This document shows positions 9,214 to 17,803 of a stretch of DNA of 64,000 nt, one piece after another. The stretch covers positions 101,309 through 165,308 of the forward strand of contig JABCZO010000002.1 of assembly GCA_013289615.1 (NCBI GenBank), written 5' to 3'. The position numbers were made by a program, and so were the translations under genes. Source of the stretch: Gammaproteobacteria bacterium (GTDB lineage Bacteria; Pseudomonadota; Gammaproteobacteria; Steroidobacterales; Steroidobacteraceae). The notes beneath the pieces were generated by a model that was not told the DNA's origin, searched no databases, and saw nothing but the letters and a program-made list of their open reading frames with translations. Numbering within the stretch: the first letter of the stretch is position 1; each line of letters starts with the position of its first letter.

Positions 9214-9720
9214 CTATTGGAGGTGCGGAAGGAGCCTTGTAGCGATAGCTAAGGTCGTCAATTTCGCAGACGCGTTAGGGTAGCATTTCGTCGTCGCACC
9301 ACGATAGCAATTATAGCTGCCTGCGGGGAAGATTAATGAGGCTCGACCTGTATGAAAAGCGCTGTCAACTGTATCCGTCCGAACGTTGGCCGCGTATACC
9401 TCGCTTAACTGGTCGACATTTACAAAGCCCAGAAATGTTACAGGGAGATCTTCTGCCTCGGCGCGCATCTTGATTGCCGCCAGATCTGTACCGTCGCCTG
9501 CAACAATAAAGCGGATCCGATTGGCCGGATCCAACGACTTGAGCAGCGCAGCACCGTCGAGAATATCCCCCGTACGTTTTCGTTCGCTCACTTTGCCGAC
9601 GGTGAGAACTACCAAATCTGTATCAGCGACTCCCAATGCCGGGCGGATTGTATTGCGCAGGTGCTGGCGACGCCCACGGACTTGCCGGTACAACTCCTCG
9701 TCTACATATGACAGCTGCAA
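9214..9720 (-). pseudogene. Mosaic ORF: GT4 fragment joined to GMC-oxidoreductase tail
   Basis: This 168-codon frame is not one protein. Codons from about YVDEELYRQ to LSEVYAA repeat the middle of the GT4 protein at 3333-4568. The last residues, LTTLAIATRLLPHLQ, repeat the C-terminus of the GMC oxidoreductase (LTALAIATRLLASIQ). The piece between them resembles the DNA just upstream of the GMC gene (about 8311-8360), read in another frame. It lacks both ends of a glycosyltransferase and both nucleotide-binding sites of an oxidoreductase, so no function is expected. It marks a recombination scar between duplicated cluster segments. Confidence 0.8.
9391..9704. repeat. 314-bp direct repeat, copy B (inside mosaic ORF)
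   Basis: Second copy of 3676-3989, in the same orientation and without net length change. Differences are scattered substitutions, many of them silent, so the copy was probably coding for some time after it arose or came from a related strain. Confidence 0.85.
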
Positions 9721-9774
9721 ACAGACGGGGCATTTTTATCCACAATATACAAATAGACCAGGTAGAAACCGGCG

Positions 9775-11404
9775 GCGCGGTCAACGTCTTGCGAATAATC
9801 GAAATAGCCCCAAGAGCACTAGCACGATGATGACGGGTCCCGCAACGTCGACGAGCCACATGCCGTCCGAACGCAAGCCCGCACTAATTCCCATGAAGGC
9901 GAGGGGGTACATCACAACCGCGCGCCTTGCTACGACCGAACGCGCGATAGCCGAGTAGGCTCGGAGGGAAAGACCGTAAGTGACGGAGGCCAGCAGGACG
10001 CCGAACCACCCCAGGATGTAGTACCCGTCGACGAACACTCCGACGCCGACCGAACTACCGCGAAACCCTGTGACCTTCTCGTACAGATCCTCGCCGGCAT
10101 TACTCATGATCGGCTTGCCAGGAAATACCAACCTTGGGACGAAGATCCACATGGCGCGACCCAGATCGCCGCTGCCGCGCCCCTGATCATGCAAGTCCAC
10201 GGCGGCCTGCTGAGACGACAGGTAATTCAGGCGCGACCACCACGATCCGGCGATCTCTTGCTGTCTGTGATGGGATTCGCCGCCGGTGAAGTAAGTGACG
10301 GCAATGTCGAAGCGCTGCGTGAGGGTGGCGGGCGCAGGTTGACCTCTTCCTCGATAGACCAACTCGTTCCTGCCGAAGTCGATCATAGGGCCGATCAGCG
10401 CGTAAATCACGAAACCCACCAATACAGTGAATAATAGATTGCGCAGCTGCCGCCGGCGAAAATAGTTCCCAAGCCCAGCCGCGATGATGACAATGAGAAC
10501 TTCGGTCTTGTTGAACATCAGGAGTCCGGTTGTCACTTCGGTCAGGAGCAGTAGCTTGGCTAGCACGCCGATCCACCGTGGGCCGACATCCTTGTAGATC
10601 CAGCCGACGAGTATTGCGATCACAAGCAATCTCGCCAACTCATGGATTGCCCCGGCCGGAACGCTCTCCGTCAGACTCAGTTCGAACGGCACCACGAACA
10701 GATACTTCGCTACCATGCCGATGAGGAGGAACACGACGAAGACTCGCACCGGAGACACTCTTGCCCATCGCCGCGCCGCCGCATCCGCCACATTGGCCAA
10801 AGACGGAAATCTAGAGAAACAATACGCAAGTCCCGTCAATCCAATACCGATGAAATTGAGTCCCATCAGCCACATGGACTGCGTTGCATTGACCCAATAC
10901 CAGGATCTCGAGAAGTCGGCGGCCTCCGCCGGGCCGATGACGAACAGCAACGGTCCGAAGGCGTAATACACCGCGCAGGAAATCGCAAGAAATAGTCCAC
11001 TCTCGTACAGGATTCCGGCCGGCTCTGCCGCTAGGGTGCGGTAGACAAGATACCCGAGCATCGTCAGACTGACGATGCAAAACGGCGCGAGCCACCACCA
11101 TGCACTCGGAGCGACGAAAGATGCGAATTCGAGCGCAAAGAGTCCGAGAAAGAGATGGGCACCAAAAACCGCTACACCCAATCGCCGGAAGCATGGCCGA
11201 AGCAATTGCGCCCTTGGCCACCAGCCTCGCTGACGGACAGCAACGCCCGTGCGCTGTCCAACTTTTCGGCGCGACTCGATCGTTGCAGCATTGGCTGCTT
11301 CGTTCGGGCGATCAATCAAGCTCTTACGACCTCGGCAAGCGACGAAATGCGTCTCACGGCCCAGACTGGGACAGCTGAGTCGGTGTAATGAAGCTCCCCT
11401 TTTA
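9775..11404. repeat. 1.6-kb direct repeat, copy 1 (intact polymerase)
   Basis: The segment from about 9775 to 11404 recurs at 22520-24147 in the same orientation. The offset is 12745 at the low end and 12743 at the high end, which fits two one-base deletions in the second copy. The repeat covers the whole polymerase gene plus about 85 bases upstream, ending at AAGCTCCCCTTTTA. Confidence 0.9.
9781..11319 (-). CDS. Oligosaccharide repeat-unit polymerase, Wzy-like membrane protein
   Basis: A 512-residue, strongly hydrophobic protein with about twelve predicted membrane spans, for example FLGLFALEFASF, VFVVFLLIGMVAKYLFVV and VIIVLVLLGLFRLF. A long periplasmic loop includes QRFDIAVTYFTGGESHHRQQ. 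Size, topology and the polysaccharide setting point to a Wzy-type polymerase that joins lipid-linked repeats in the periplasm. Wzy proteins share little sequence, so this rests mainly on topology and context. A second, frameshifted copy lies at 22526-24107. The first 50 codons are Arg-rich and unlike a membrane protein start, so translation may begin further in. The in-frame length agrees with the duplicate's remains. Confidence 0.75.
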   Translation of the reverse strand: MIDRPNEAANAATIESRRKVGQRTGVAVRQRGWWPRAQLLRPCFRRLGVAVFGAHLFLGLFALEFASFVAPSAWWWLAPFCIVSLTMLGYLVYRTLAAEPAGILYESGLFLAISCAVYYAFGPLLFVIGPAEAADFSRSWYWVNATQSMWLMGLNFIGIGLTGLAYCFSRFPSLANVADAAARRWARVSPVRVFVVFLLIGMVAKYLFVVPFELSLTESVPAGAIHELARLLVIAILVGWIYKDVGPRWIGVLAKLLLLTEVTTGLLMFNKTEVLIVIIAAGLGNYFRRRQLRNLLFTVLVGFVIYALIGPMIDFGRNELVYRGRGQPAPATLTQRFDIAVTYFTGGESHHRQQEIAGSWWSRLNYLSSQQAAVDLHDQGRGSGDLGRAMWIFVPRLVFPGKPIMSNAGEDLYEKVTGFRGSSVGVGVFVDGYYILGWFGVLLASVTYGLSLRAYSAIARSVVARRAVVMYPLAFMGISAGLRSDGMWLVDVAGPVIIVLVLLGLFRLFARR

Positions 11405-11476
11405 TCTTATTGCTCCCACACCGCCAATACACCACCCCGTGAAGCCACCAGTCACCCGCGCGGGCATCCTCCCCAA

Positions 11477-11587
11477 TTCTTGTCGATCGAGGATGCGAGG
11501 AGCAAAATCGAGGCGTGGCGGATCGATTACAACCTCCATCGCCCGCACAGCTCACTGTGTCACCTGACGTCCACGGAGTATCTGTAA
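11477..11587 (+). pseudogene. IS3-family transposase OrfB, C-terminal remnant
   Basis: The last 36 codons of an IS3-type integrase core are recognisable: SIEDARSKIEAWRIDYN, then LHRPHSSL, and an ending LTSTEYL. This is the C-terminal rve region in which the catalytic Glu domain ends with the N-x-x-RPHSSL motif. Nothing upstream continues the reading frame, so it is an isolated scrap. A 32-base segment downstream of it (11669-11700) recurs downstream of another IS3 remnant at 18717. Confidence 0.75.
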
Positions 11588-11668
11588 CGGTCAGGACATG
11601 AGGACCACGAAGGCGCGATTTTCCAGCTCTAGATCGGACAAAAGCGGGACCAAGAACAAACCCAGGAC

Positions 11669-11700
11669 TTTACGAGCTTATCCCCGGCACTAAATCTGGG
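11669..11700. repeat. Short direct repeat, copy 1 (upstream of FkbM gene)
   Basis: TTTACGAGCTTATC, then (CC)CGGCACTAAATCTGGG, recurs with small changes at 18717-18750. Both copies lie downstream of an IS3 OrfB remnant and immediately upstream of an intact cluster gene. It could be an old insertion-sequence end or a shared leader. Confidence 0.6.
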
Positions 11701-11711
11701 TGCAGGTCATA

Positions 11712-12485
11712 ATGGCAAAACGCTTCACACGTCCGTCCGCGCATTTCCTCTTTCGACTAAGTAACTTAGTGGAGCGCACTTCAGCGCATGCACAAGGGAA
11801 AGGCTACGGCACCTCAACCATTAAACAGGAAGTGAACCTTGTCCACAGAGTATTGGGGAGACGTCCTCGGCTTGCAATTGATATTGGCGGAAATATCGGC
11901 GATTACACGGCAGAACTTTTGACAAAGACTCCAGACCTCGAAATACACATGTTTGAACCGTCCTCTACAAATATTGATAAGCTAAAAACGCGCTTTTCCG
12001 CCGACAACAATGTAACGCTCGTACCATATGCCGTTTCAAATTCAGTTGGGTCCGCAACTCTGTTTTCCGACAAACCTGGATCTGGATTAGGTAGTCTGAT
12101 TAAGAGAAAACTTGACCACTTCGGTATTGAATTTGACTTTTCAGAAACTGTAACCACTCTACGATTTGAGGAATATTGGAATGAGCAACTTCATCGGCGG
12201 AATATCGATATTGTGAAGATGGATATTGAAGGCCACGAGCTCGCCGCTTTGCAGGGATTTGGGGAGGCTATTCGAGCAACCAGTGTTCTTCAGTTTGAGT
12301 TCGGCGGTTGCAACATAGACACAAGAACGTTCTTTCAAGACTTCTGGTATTTTTTCGATGACAATGGCTTCGAAATATACCGAATAACTCCCCTGGGTCT
12401 AGAGAGCATTGAACGCTATCGGGAAAGCGACGAATTCTTCGCAACTACTAACTTTATTGGGGCCAATCGGCAGCCAATATCATGA
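11712..12485 (+). CDS. FkbM-family methyltransferase
   Basis: About 257 residues. Motif I is LAIDIGGNIGDYTAELL, followed by IHMFEPSSTN (acidic ribose-binding strand), VTLVPYAVSN and VDIVKMDIEGHELAALQGF-like text (IDIVKMDIEGHELAALQGF in the protein), the FkbM signature. These enzymes O-methylate sugars or polyketides using SAM. I prefer the ATG at 11712, preceded by GCAGGT, over the GTG at 11700 used in the track. Codon use is clearly more AT-rich than in neighbouring genes, which suggests separate acquisition. It stands alone between an IS3 scrap and the IS66 element. The IS66 insertion begins 30 bases past the stop and did not damage it. Confidence 0.85.
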   Translation: MAKRFTRPSAHFLFRLSNLVERTSAHAQGKGYGTSTIKQEVNLVHRVLGRRPRLAIDIGGNIGDYTAELLTKTPDLEIHMFEPSSTNIDKLKTRFSADNNVTLVPYAVSNSVGSATLFSDKPGSGLGSLIKRKLDHFGIEFDFSETVTTLRFEEYWNEQLHRRNIDIVKMDIEGHELAALQGFGEAIRATSVLQFEFGGCNIDTRTFFQDFWYFFDDNGFEIYRITPLGLESIERYRESDEFFATTNFIGANRQPIS

Positions 12486-12506
12486 CTTGCTCCTGGCTGA
12501 ATCTCG

Positions 12507-12534
12507 ATCGCTTCGTAACCGTCCGCTCAGGGCC
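12507..12534. repeat. IS66 left end: 8-bp target duplication plus terminal inverted repeat
   Basis: ATCGCTTC (12507-12514) is the target-site duplicate. GTAACCGTCCGCTCAGGGCC (12515-12534) is the left terminal repeat. It matches the complement of the right end at 17 of 20 positions. Confidence 0.93.
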
Positions 12535-12808
12535 GTCTTGACTTGCGTCTTGGTGCCGGCTTGAACCCACCTGGCGGATTGACCTCGTCGACCGTGATGC
12601 TGCTTTCCGCCGCCGTCTCGATGGCGCGGTCCAGTCGACCCAAGAGCTCGAGTAGGTTCTCCCCGTCACGTTGAGCGAGCATCGCGTAACACAGGTGAGA
12701 GTCTGCAGCCGCAGCAACGCACCCGACGTCGGCACCGATGTCACCGATAGTGATGCTGCCGTGGTTTGCGATGAGCCACTCGATGTTAGAGAACGTCGAG
12801 GAAGTCAG
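12527..12808 (-). CDS. Small IS66 passenger protein, hypothetical
   Basis: The frame after tnpC reads [20 protein letters not shown], then [20 protein letters not shown], and ends in a basic tail PRRKSRRP (about 93 residues). It has no start other than a CTG whose bases overlap the tnpC stop (CTGA, 12805-12808), or an internal one further in. Some IS66 elements carry comparable short frames after tnpC, and the open frame and its position at the end of the element support it being real. It runs up to the left terminal repeat, and its stop lies inside that repeat. I know no function for it. Confidence 0.5.
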   Translation of the reverse strand: MTSSTFSNIEWLIANHGSITIGDIGADVGCVAAAADSHLCYAMLAQRDGENLLELLGRLDRAIETAAESSITVDEVNPPGGFKPAPRRKSRRP

Positions 12809-14358
12809 GCCGCCAGCCTTGTGGTCGCCGGGGAGGCGAGGTGTACGTTCCACGGAAGCAACTCCTCGATGCGATTGATCGGATGTTCGGCGATCTGCCC
12901 GATTACCTGACGCAGGTAGGCTTCCGGATCGAGCGCGTTGAGCTTCGCCGTCCCAATGAGCGTGTAAATCGCCGCGGCCCGCTCTCCGCCGTCGTCGGAG
13001 CCGGCGAAGAGCCAGTTCTTGCGCCCCAAGGCGACGGCACGCAGCGAGCGCTCGGCAGCGTTGTTGTCGGCCTCGAGTCGGCCGTCGTCGCGGTAGCGCG
13101 TCAGCGCGACCCAGTTCGAGAGCGCGTAGCGGATCGCCTTGGCAAGTTCGCTCTTCTTCGCCAGCGTGGTGGCTGTCGTGTGCAGCCACTCGTGCAGGGA
13201 CTCAAGCTGCGGTCCCGCGCGCGCCTGGCGCACCACGCGTCGCTCATCGGGCAGTCGACCGCGGACATCGTCTTCGATCTCGTAGAGCCGTCCGATCCGC
13301 TCGAGCGCTTCCAGAGCGATCGGCGAGGCGAGCGAGACGTGGATGTCGTAGAACTTGCGGCGCACGTGCGCCCAGCAGGCCGCCTCCTGGATTTTCTCGC
13401 CGTAGAGACGGTCAAAGCCGGCATAAGCATCCGCTTGCAGCACGCCGGTGAAGCTCGCCAAGTGCGCCCGAGGGCGCTCTCCCTTGCGATCCGGGCTATA
13501 GCGGAAGAACACCGCCGGTGCATCCTGGCTTCCCGCCGGCCGGTCATCGCGTACGTACGTCCACAGCCGCCCCTGCTTGGTGGTGCCACGGCCCGGACAC
13601 AGCACCGGCACCGGAGTGTCATCGCCGTGGATCTTATGGGCCCCGAGGACGTAGCGGCCGATCGCGTTCACCAGAGGCTCGAGGAGCGCACTGGCACCGC
13701 CCACCCAGTCGGCAAGGGTCGATCGGTCCAGATCTATCCCCTCGCGGGCAAAGATCTGGCTCTGGCGATACAGCGGCAAGTGATCGGAATACTTCGACAC
13801 CAGCACGTGCGCGAGCAGTCCAGGACCGGCAAGGCCCCGCTCGATCGGCCGGCTCGGTGCGCCAGGCTGCACGATCTTCTGACAAGCGCTGCAGGAGAGC
13901 TTCGGCCGCACATGGCGGATCACCTTGAAGCGCGCCGGCACGTACTCGAGTATCTCGGAGACATCCTCCCCGAGCGCTCGCAGCTCCCCGCCACAGGCGG
14001 GGCACGCACACGGGTTCTCGTGCACGATCTGCTCCCGGGGCAGCTGCTCGGGCAGCGGCCGGCGCACCGGCTTCTCGGCGGGCGGCTTCGGCGCCGGTCG
14101 CACCTGGGCGGGCTTGGCGGCAAGGCTCGCCTCCAAGTCCTCGATCGACAGCTGCATCTGAACGAGCTCGCGATCGAGCTGCTCGGAGGAACGGCCGTAC
14201 TTGATGCGCTTCAAGTAGGCGATCTGGAAGCGCAGCTTCTCGAGCTCGAGGTTCTTGAAAAGCAGGAGCGCTTCGGCGGCTTCGAGCTGGGCGCTGCGTT
14301 CGAGGATGATGCCCCTGAGGGCTTCGACATCGTTCGGAAGATCTGCCGCTTCAGGCAT
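12805..14358 (-). CDS. tnpC: IS66 transposase TnpC
   Basis: A 517-residue DDE transposase of IS66. The N-terminal coiled region is [20 protein letters not shown], then the zinc-finger part [10 protein letters not shown] and CSACQKIV. The catalytic core has HGDDTPVPV (first Asp), [10 protein letters not shown] (second Asp) and [12 protein letters not shown] (Glu), and [10 protein letters not shown] lies between. The C-terminal IS66 domain is [19 protein letters not shown]. Length and all catalytic residues are normal. It is the last of the three co-transcribed transposition genes and its stop overlaps a passenger frame. Confidence 0.96.
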   Translation of the reverse strand: MPEAADLPNDVEALRGIILERSAQLEAAEALLLFKNLELEKLRFQIAYLKRIKYGRSSEQLDRELVQMQLSIEDLEASLAAKPAQVRPAPKPPAEKPVRRPLPEQLPREQIVHENPCACPACGGELRALGEDVSEILEYVPARFKVIRHVRPKLSCSACQKIVQPGAPSRPIERGLAGPGLLAHVLVSKYSDHLPLYRQSQIFAREGIDLDRSTLADWVGGASALLEPLVNAIGRYVLGAHKIHGDDTPVPVLCPGRGTTKQGRLWTYVRDDRPAGSQDAPAVFFRYSPDRKGERPRAHLASFTGVLQADAYAGFDRLYGEKIQEAACWAHVRRKFYDIHVSLASPIALEALERIGRLYEIEDDVRGRLPDERRVVRQARAGPQLESLHEWLHTTATTLAKKSELAKAIRYALSNWVALTRYRDDGRLEADNNAAERSLRAVALGRKNWLFAGSDDGGERAAAIYTLIGTAKLNALDPEAYLRQVIGQIAEHPINRIEELLPWNVHLASPATTRLAA

Positions 14359-14420
14359 GCGCCATTATATCAAGCTCAGCTGTATCTAGCGAGAGCTAAA
14401 GCCTATGAAATAAGGCCTTT

Positions 14421-14768
14421 CTACACCGCGACGTGCGGATCGTACGTGCGCTCGACGCGCCTCCAATCGATCCCTTCCAGAAGCATTGACAGTTGCGCGG
14501 CACTCAGCTCGACGGTACCGTGCGTGGCTTGCGGCCACACGAAGCGACCGCGCTCGAGCCGCTTCGCGAACAAACAAAATCCATCTCCCGACCACCATAG
14601 GATCTTCACTCGGTCCCCTGCGCGGCCGCGAAAGACGAAGAGCTGCCCGCCGAATGGATCTTCGGCAAGGTGCGTCTGCACGAGCGCGGCGAGTCCATCG
14701 AAGCCCTTGCGCATGTCCGTCGCCCCGGCAGCGAGCCACACGTTCACGCCCGCAGGCAGCGCGATCAT
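14421..14768 (-). CDS. tnpB: IS66 accessory protein TnpB
   Basis: 115 residues, the standard size of IS66 Orf2 (TnpB). The family text is complete: WLAAGATDMRKGFDGLAALV, DPFGGQLFVFRGRAGDRVKI and LWWSGDGFCLFAKRLERGRF. TnpB is required with TnpA and TnpC for IS66 transposition, though its biochemical role is unsettled. Its start overlaps the tnpA stop by four bases (14765-14768), the usual translational coupling in this family. Confidence 0.95.
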   Translation of the reverse strand: MIALPAGVNVWLAAGATDMRKGFDGLAALVQTHLAEDPFGGQLFVFRGRAGDRVKILWWSGDGFCLFAKRLERGRFVWPQATHGTVELSAAQLSMLLEGIDWRRVERTYDPHVAV

Positions 14769-15199
14769 CGTCGCGCCAGGCTCTTGAACACTCGCTCGAG
14801 CGCGTTAGCATCGACGCAACCATGAACGCGAACCCGCACCCCGCCGGGAAACTCGACCTCGATGCTGCCGGCCGCTTCCGTGCGGCTCGAGGGCAACTTC
14901 GCAGTCGGCACAACGGTAGGACTCTCCACTCTCACCGGCACCAATGCGGAACTCCCGGCGCTCTCGGCACGCAGCAGCCCTCGCTGGGCCAAGCGCCGCC
15001 AGCCAAACACCACGTTGTGGTTAATCCCGTGTGCGCGGGCCACATCGGCGATCGATGCGCCGGGCCGTCGCGTCTCTTCGAGAATGCTCAGCTTCTCCGC
15101 GACCAAGTACCGTCGCCGCGGCCCGGTTCGCCGACCGAGCTTGTCCGTCTTGGTATCAACGGAGGTATCCACGTAACTCCTACGCGGACACCTAGCCAC
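14765..15199 (-). CDS. tnpA: IS66 protein TnpA
   Basis: 144 residues with a helix-turn-helix of the Tnp_1 type, KLSILEETRRPGASIADVAR then HGINHNVVFGWRRL, followed by a variable region and a beta-rich tail IEVEFPGGVRVRVHG. It reads from a GTG at 15199, 76 bases inside the right end of the element, which leaves room for a promoter but no more genes. It probably binds the element ends or controls transposase expression. The exact start is uncertain because several codons before the helix-turn-helix look non-conserved. Confidence 0.9.
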   Translation of the reverse strand: MARCPRRSYVDTSVDTKTDKLGRRTGPRRRYLVAEKLSILEETRRPGASIADVARAHGINHNVVFGWRRLAQRGLLRAESAGSSALVPVRVESPTVVPTAKLPSSRTEAAGSIEVEFPGGVRVRVHGCVDANALERVFKSLARR

Positions 15200-15255
15200 G
15201 TGTCCGCCTATCTGCTACGTGACATCATGTACATGTCCGCCACTTGCGGCTACGC

Positions 15256-15283
15256 GGCCAAGACCGGACGGTTACATCGCTTC
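15256..15283. repeat. IS66 right end: terminal inverted repeat plus 8-bp target duplication
   Basis: GGCCAAGACCGGACGGTTAC (15256-15275) is the right terminal repeat, and ATCGCTTC (15276-15283) is the second copy of the target site. Confidence 0.93.
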
Positions 15284-15479
15284 ATTCGGTCCTCCTCCTC
15301 CTCCATAGGGTTGGTGGGACGGTAATCGACCGCTATTTTCTAGTTTATGTCAGTCCAGATTCGTGGGAGAAAACCACCAGTACAGACGCTAGGGCGCTAG
15401 CGCTCAGGCAGAAAGCTTCGCAAGGCTATGAGATGGATTCACGAGCATACGTGACATCACAGTGCAATCAATGTGGCCA

Positions 15480-16688
15480 TCATTTCTGATCGAATGAAAT
15501 GGCGCCCAGCGTCCGGAACACGCGTGTCCATCGTGCCACGTATGTGTGATCCCTCAAACATCGTTCACGCGCCGCGTGGCGAATGTCAGCCGCGACCTGC
15601 TGATTGTCCAACGTCGCTTGGATGACTTGCGCGCAGTCTTCGATATCCCTGTAAGTCAGGATTTCCCTACCAACGTCGAACACAAGCGACAGCTCAGGAT
15701 TGTGCTGAGTAAGGTAAAGAGCCCCGGTCATGGGCACTTCGAAATCCCGTCCCTTGAGGCATAACAGATTTTTCGAGAAACCTATTCCGCCAAAACCCAG
15801 GTTAATGCGACTCCTGCCATAGATGCCGTTCATATCCTCGTTGCTGATCGCACCATTCGCCCACCCCTTACCGAAACAGATGACATTGATACCGTGGCGG
15901 CGCAGTCCTTCCACAAGCTTGGGGCGCCAACCGTAGCAGGCACCGACGAACGAAACATCATACTTGAATGGAATGTCGAGCGGCCTGCACCAATCCGGGT
16001 CAGCCGCCTCGGGATGAAACATGCTCAGACCCCCGTGTACGAAGTACTTAAGCATCCCATTGGGATCACTGGTCAGATTCAGGTCAACTGCATGCGCGAT
16101 CGAGGCCGTGCTGGCGTATCGACCCCCCCGCATGGGGCCCGGCCAGCGGATTTTGTCGTCGAAGCAGAAATTCGTGATGATCGCCCCGTGAGTTGCCATC
16201 TCAAGCAGCGTTTCCGGTGCAACCGTGTAGCCGGAGACATAAGCGACCACGACGTCGATTGGGCGCTGGCGATTCGCCGAATGGAACGCCTGCAGCAATT
16301 CCCGGTTCATGACGTCGCGCTTCCGCAACCAATCTGACGCAAAGTTATCGAAACCGTGTGACCTCCATTCATACATGGAAACCTGGCCGAATGGGGCCAA
16401 AGCCTTCGGAAGTACGGCCTCCCAGTTGTAAAGTGGAAACGTCAGAAATATGTGTAGACCGCCCAATGGTTTGGGCCAATGCAAGCGCGCCTGCCTGTCG
16501 GCAACTCGGCTCGTCAACGCCGCTTGAAGATGCGGTCCTTCTGGAACGATCGTGCCTCGTGGTCTCGCGTATGCCGAGTAGCGCTGGCGCGTCGTAGCCG
16601 CATCGCGCTCGACCATCCACGCTTTCAATCTGGCGTTCGCAGCGACTGCCAGCGGAATCCTCTTCAACTTTGCGCTCAGAGCCCTCAT
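15480..16688 (-). CDS. CgeB-like glycosyltransferase (GT-B)
   Basis: About 402 residues with the CgeB/Glyco_trans_1_2 layout. The N-domain is HIFLTFPLYNWEAVLPKAL. The middle has VVAYVSGYTVAPETLLEMA and ITNFCFDDKIRW, and the C-domain carries YDVSFVGACYGWRPKLVEGL then INVICFGKGWANG. The donor segment is LCLKGRDFEVPMTGALYLTQ (family pattern R-x-F-E-x-x-x-x-G). It likely transfers a sugar in polysaccharide assembly. The track starts at a TTG (16718) inside the upstream FkbM gene. The ATG at 16688, seven bases after the FkbM stop, is more natural and is used here. It probably forms a two-gene operon with the FkbM methyltransferase. Confidence 0.8.
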   Translation of the reverse strand: MRALSAKLKRIPLAVAANARLKAWMVERDAATTRQRYSAYARPRGTIVPEGPHLQAALTSRVADRQARLHWPKPLGGLHIFLTFPLYNWEAVLPKALAPFGQVSMYEWRSHGFDNFASDWLRKRDVMNRELLQAFHSANRQRPIDVVVAYVSGYTVAPETLLEMATHGAIITNFCFDDKIRWPGPMRGGRYASTASIAHAVDLNLTSDPNGMLKYFVHGGLSMFHPEAADPDWCRPLDIPFKYDVSFVGACYGWRPKLVEGLRRHGINVICFGKGWANGAISNEDMNGIYGRSRINLGFGGIGFSKNLLCLKGRDFEVPMTGALYLTQHNPELSLVFDVGREILTYRDIEDCAQVIQATLDNQQVAADIRHAARERCLRDHTYVARWTRVFRTLGAISFDQK

Positions 16689-16695
16689 TGGGCTG

Positions 16696-17457
16696 CTATT
16701 TCCAGCCTTGATAACCAAAAAGCGAAGATGATTCTTTCACAAATACTAGATCCGATTGAATCAGATCGAGATCTGACGCGCGTTGCACATAGGAGCACAG
16801 ATCGTAAATTCGAAAACCCCTTTCGGCGACATACGCGATGATCTCATGCGCAAGTGCGCCCTCCTTATAGAGTCTGCGAAACGATACCTCCAAGATAAGC
16901 ATCTCGGTGGCTTCGAGACATCGGGTGGCGCCCCTTAATACCTCAAGCTCATAGCCCTGCACGTCGGCCTTCAACAAAACTGGAGCAACGCATTTCTGGG
17001 ATTCCCATATGAAGTCTGCGGTCGTGACCTCTACTGTCCTTCGGGCGCCTGGAAAGTCTTCGCTATACAAGAAACTAGATTGATCGCCGTGTTCGTACAA
17101 TTCGAGTGTGCCCGCCTGCGCTCCAGTCGCTCCGCACCAAGCTGTGATGCGCTTGTCACTGCTAGCCATTGCCAATAATGCATCGCGGTTGCCCTCCAGG
17201 GGATCCACCAGAACATATCTTGCTTCCCCATAAATGCTCCGGCACTCGCGTGTCCATATCCCGTTAGAAGCGCCGATGTCGAAGATCAGCTCCGGCGAAA
17301 AGCCGCGCGCTTTTGCTCTCTGCAACGTGTCGCGCATGCCTCGAGGCCCCCAGTTCACATTCACAACTCGAGTCCCGAGCCGTCTTGCGACCGCATTGAT
17401 CAGCGATTTGCCGTGGTCATGCCACTTCAACCTGCGTCTCCGGTCGACCGCATACAT
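16696..17457 (-). CDS. FkbM-family methyltransferase
   Basis: A 253-residue SAM methyltransferase: motif I LIFDIGASNGIWTRECRSIY, acidic strand YVLVDPLEGN, then VEVTTADFIW and PVLLKADVQGYELEVLRGAT, the FkbM signature with Asp/Gly/Glu. It ends MLILEVSFRRLYKEGALAHE and a short C-terminal strand. It likely O-methylates a sugar made in this cluster and leads into the CgeB-like gene. The start lies only about ten bases from the end of an IS21 remnant, so the original N-terminus may have been clipped. A short copy of its first codons occurs at about 20727-20768. Confidence 0.83.
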   Translation of the reverse strand: MYAVDRRRRLKWHDHGKSLINAVARRLGTRVVNVNWGPRGMRDTLQRAKARGFSPELIFDIGASNGIWTRECRSIYGEARYVLVDPLEGNRDALLAMASSDKRITAWCGATGAQAGTLELYEHGDQSSFLYSEDFPGARRTVEVTTADFIWESQKCVAPVLLKADVQGYELEVLRGATRCLEATEMLILEVSFRRLYKEGALAHEIIAYVAERGFRIYDLCSYVQRASDLDLIQSDLVFVKESSSLFGYQGWK

Positions 17458-17464
17458 TGAAACG

Positions 17465-17803
17465 GGGGCTTGAGCCTAATGCAATGCTTGCTGACTTTGC
17501 CGAGGATTCTCGCAGTCTCGCGCGAGGGGTTGAAGATCCGATTCGACTCTGGGATCTCGAAGTGACTGGGCCGGGTGGATCGTGGATGTCGGCGTAGCAG
17601 CGCGCCGGCAGCATTCGGATCTCAATGTCGTGATCGCAGCTGCGCACGGTTACCTCGCTGCAGGGTGCCGCTGGTTTGGCTGCGTAATAGGATCGATCCA
17701 CCTGCACCCGGCCGCTGTCATCCACGGTGCGCGTCTCCTGCCTGTCAGTCTCAGCCTCGTAAGGTCCGTTCTTTGAGCTTGGTCCCGTAGTAGGTCGCCT
17801 CAA
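17465..17803 (-). pseudogene. IS21-family transposase IstA, C-terminal remnant
   Basis: Two frames must be joined to see the protein. The first carries GRVQVDRSYYAAKPAAPCSE then VTVRSCDHDIEI, the beta-barrel C-domain of IstA. The second continues NRIFNPSRETARILGKVSKH, then IRLKPPF, which is the usual IstA sequence after that barrel. At least one frameshift lies near 17580. The catalytic domain and istB are absent, so it is a dead fragment. It abuts the start of the FkbM gene. Confidence 0.65.

Larger units (their letters stand above)
12515..15275 (-). mobile_element. Complete IS66-family insertion sequence
   Basis: This 2761-bp element has terminal inverted repeats GTAACCGTCCG(C/G)TC (17/20 matches) and is flanked on both sides by ATCGCTTC. 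A perfect 8-bp duplication is the length expected for IS66. It carries tnpA, tnpB and tnpC in order, read right to left, plus a short passenger frame overlapping the tnpC stop. All three transposition genes are open, so the element may still be mobile. The target lies downstream of the FkbM gene and no recognisable gene was interrupted. It is the only intact mobile element in the window. Confidence 0.95.

Noticed and set aside
11100-11378. Plus-strand ORFs opposite the polymerase N-terminus (also 23808-24131)
   Set aside because: They recur in both repeat copies only because the DNA is duplicated, and have no protein signature.
12841-14787. 648-codon plus-strand ORF opposite tnpC and tnpB
   Set aside because: It is the antisense shadow of IS66 tnpC/tnpB; high GC keeps the frame open and it has no domain text.
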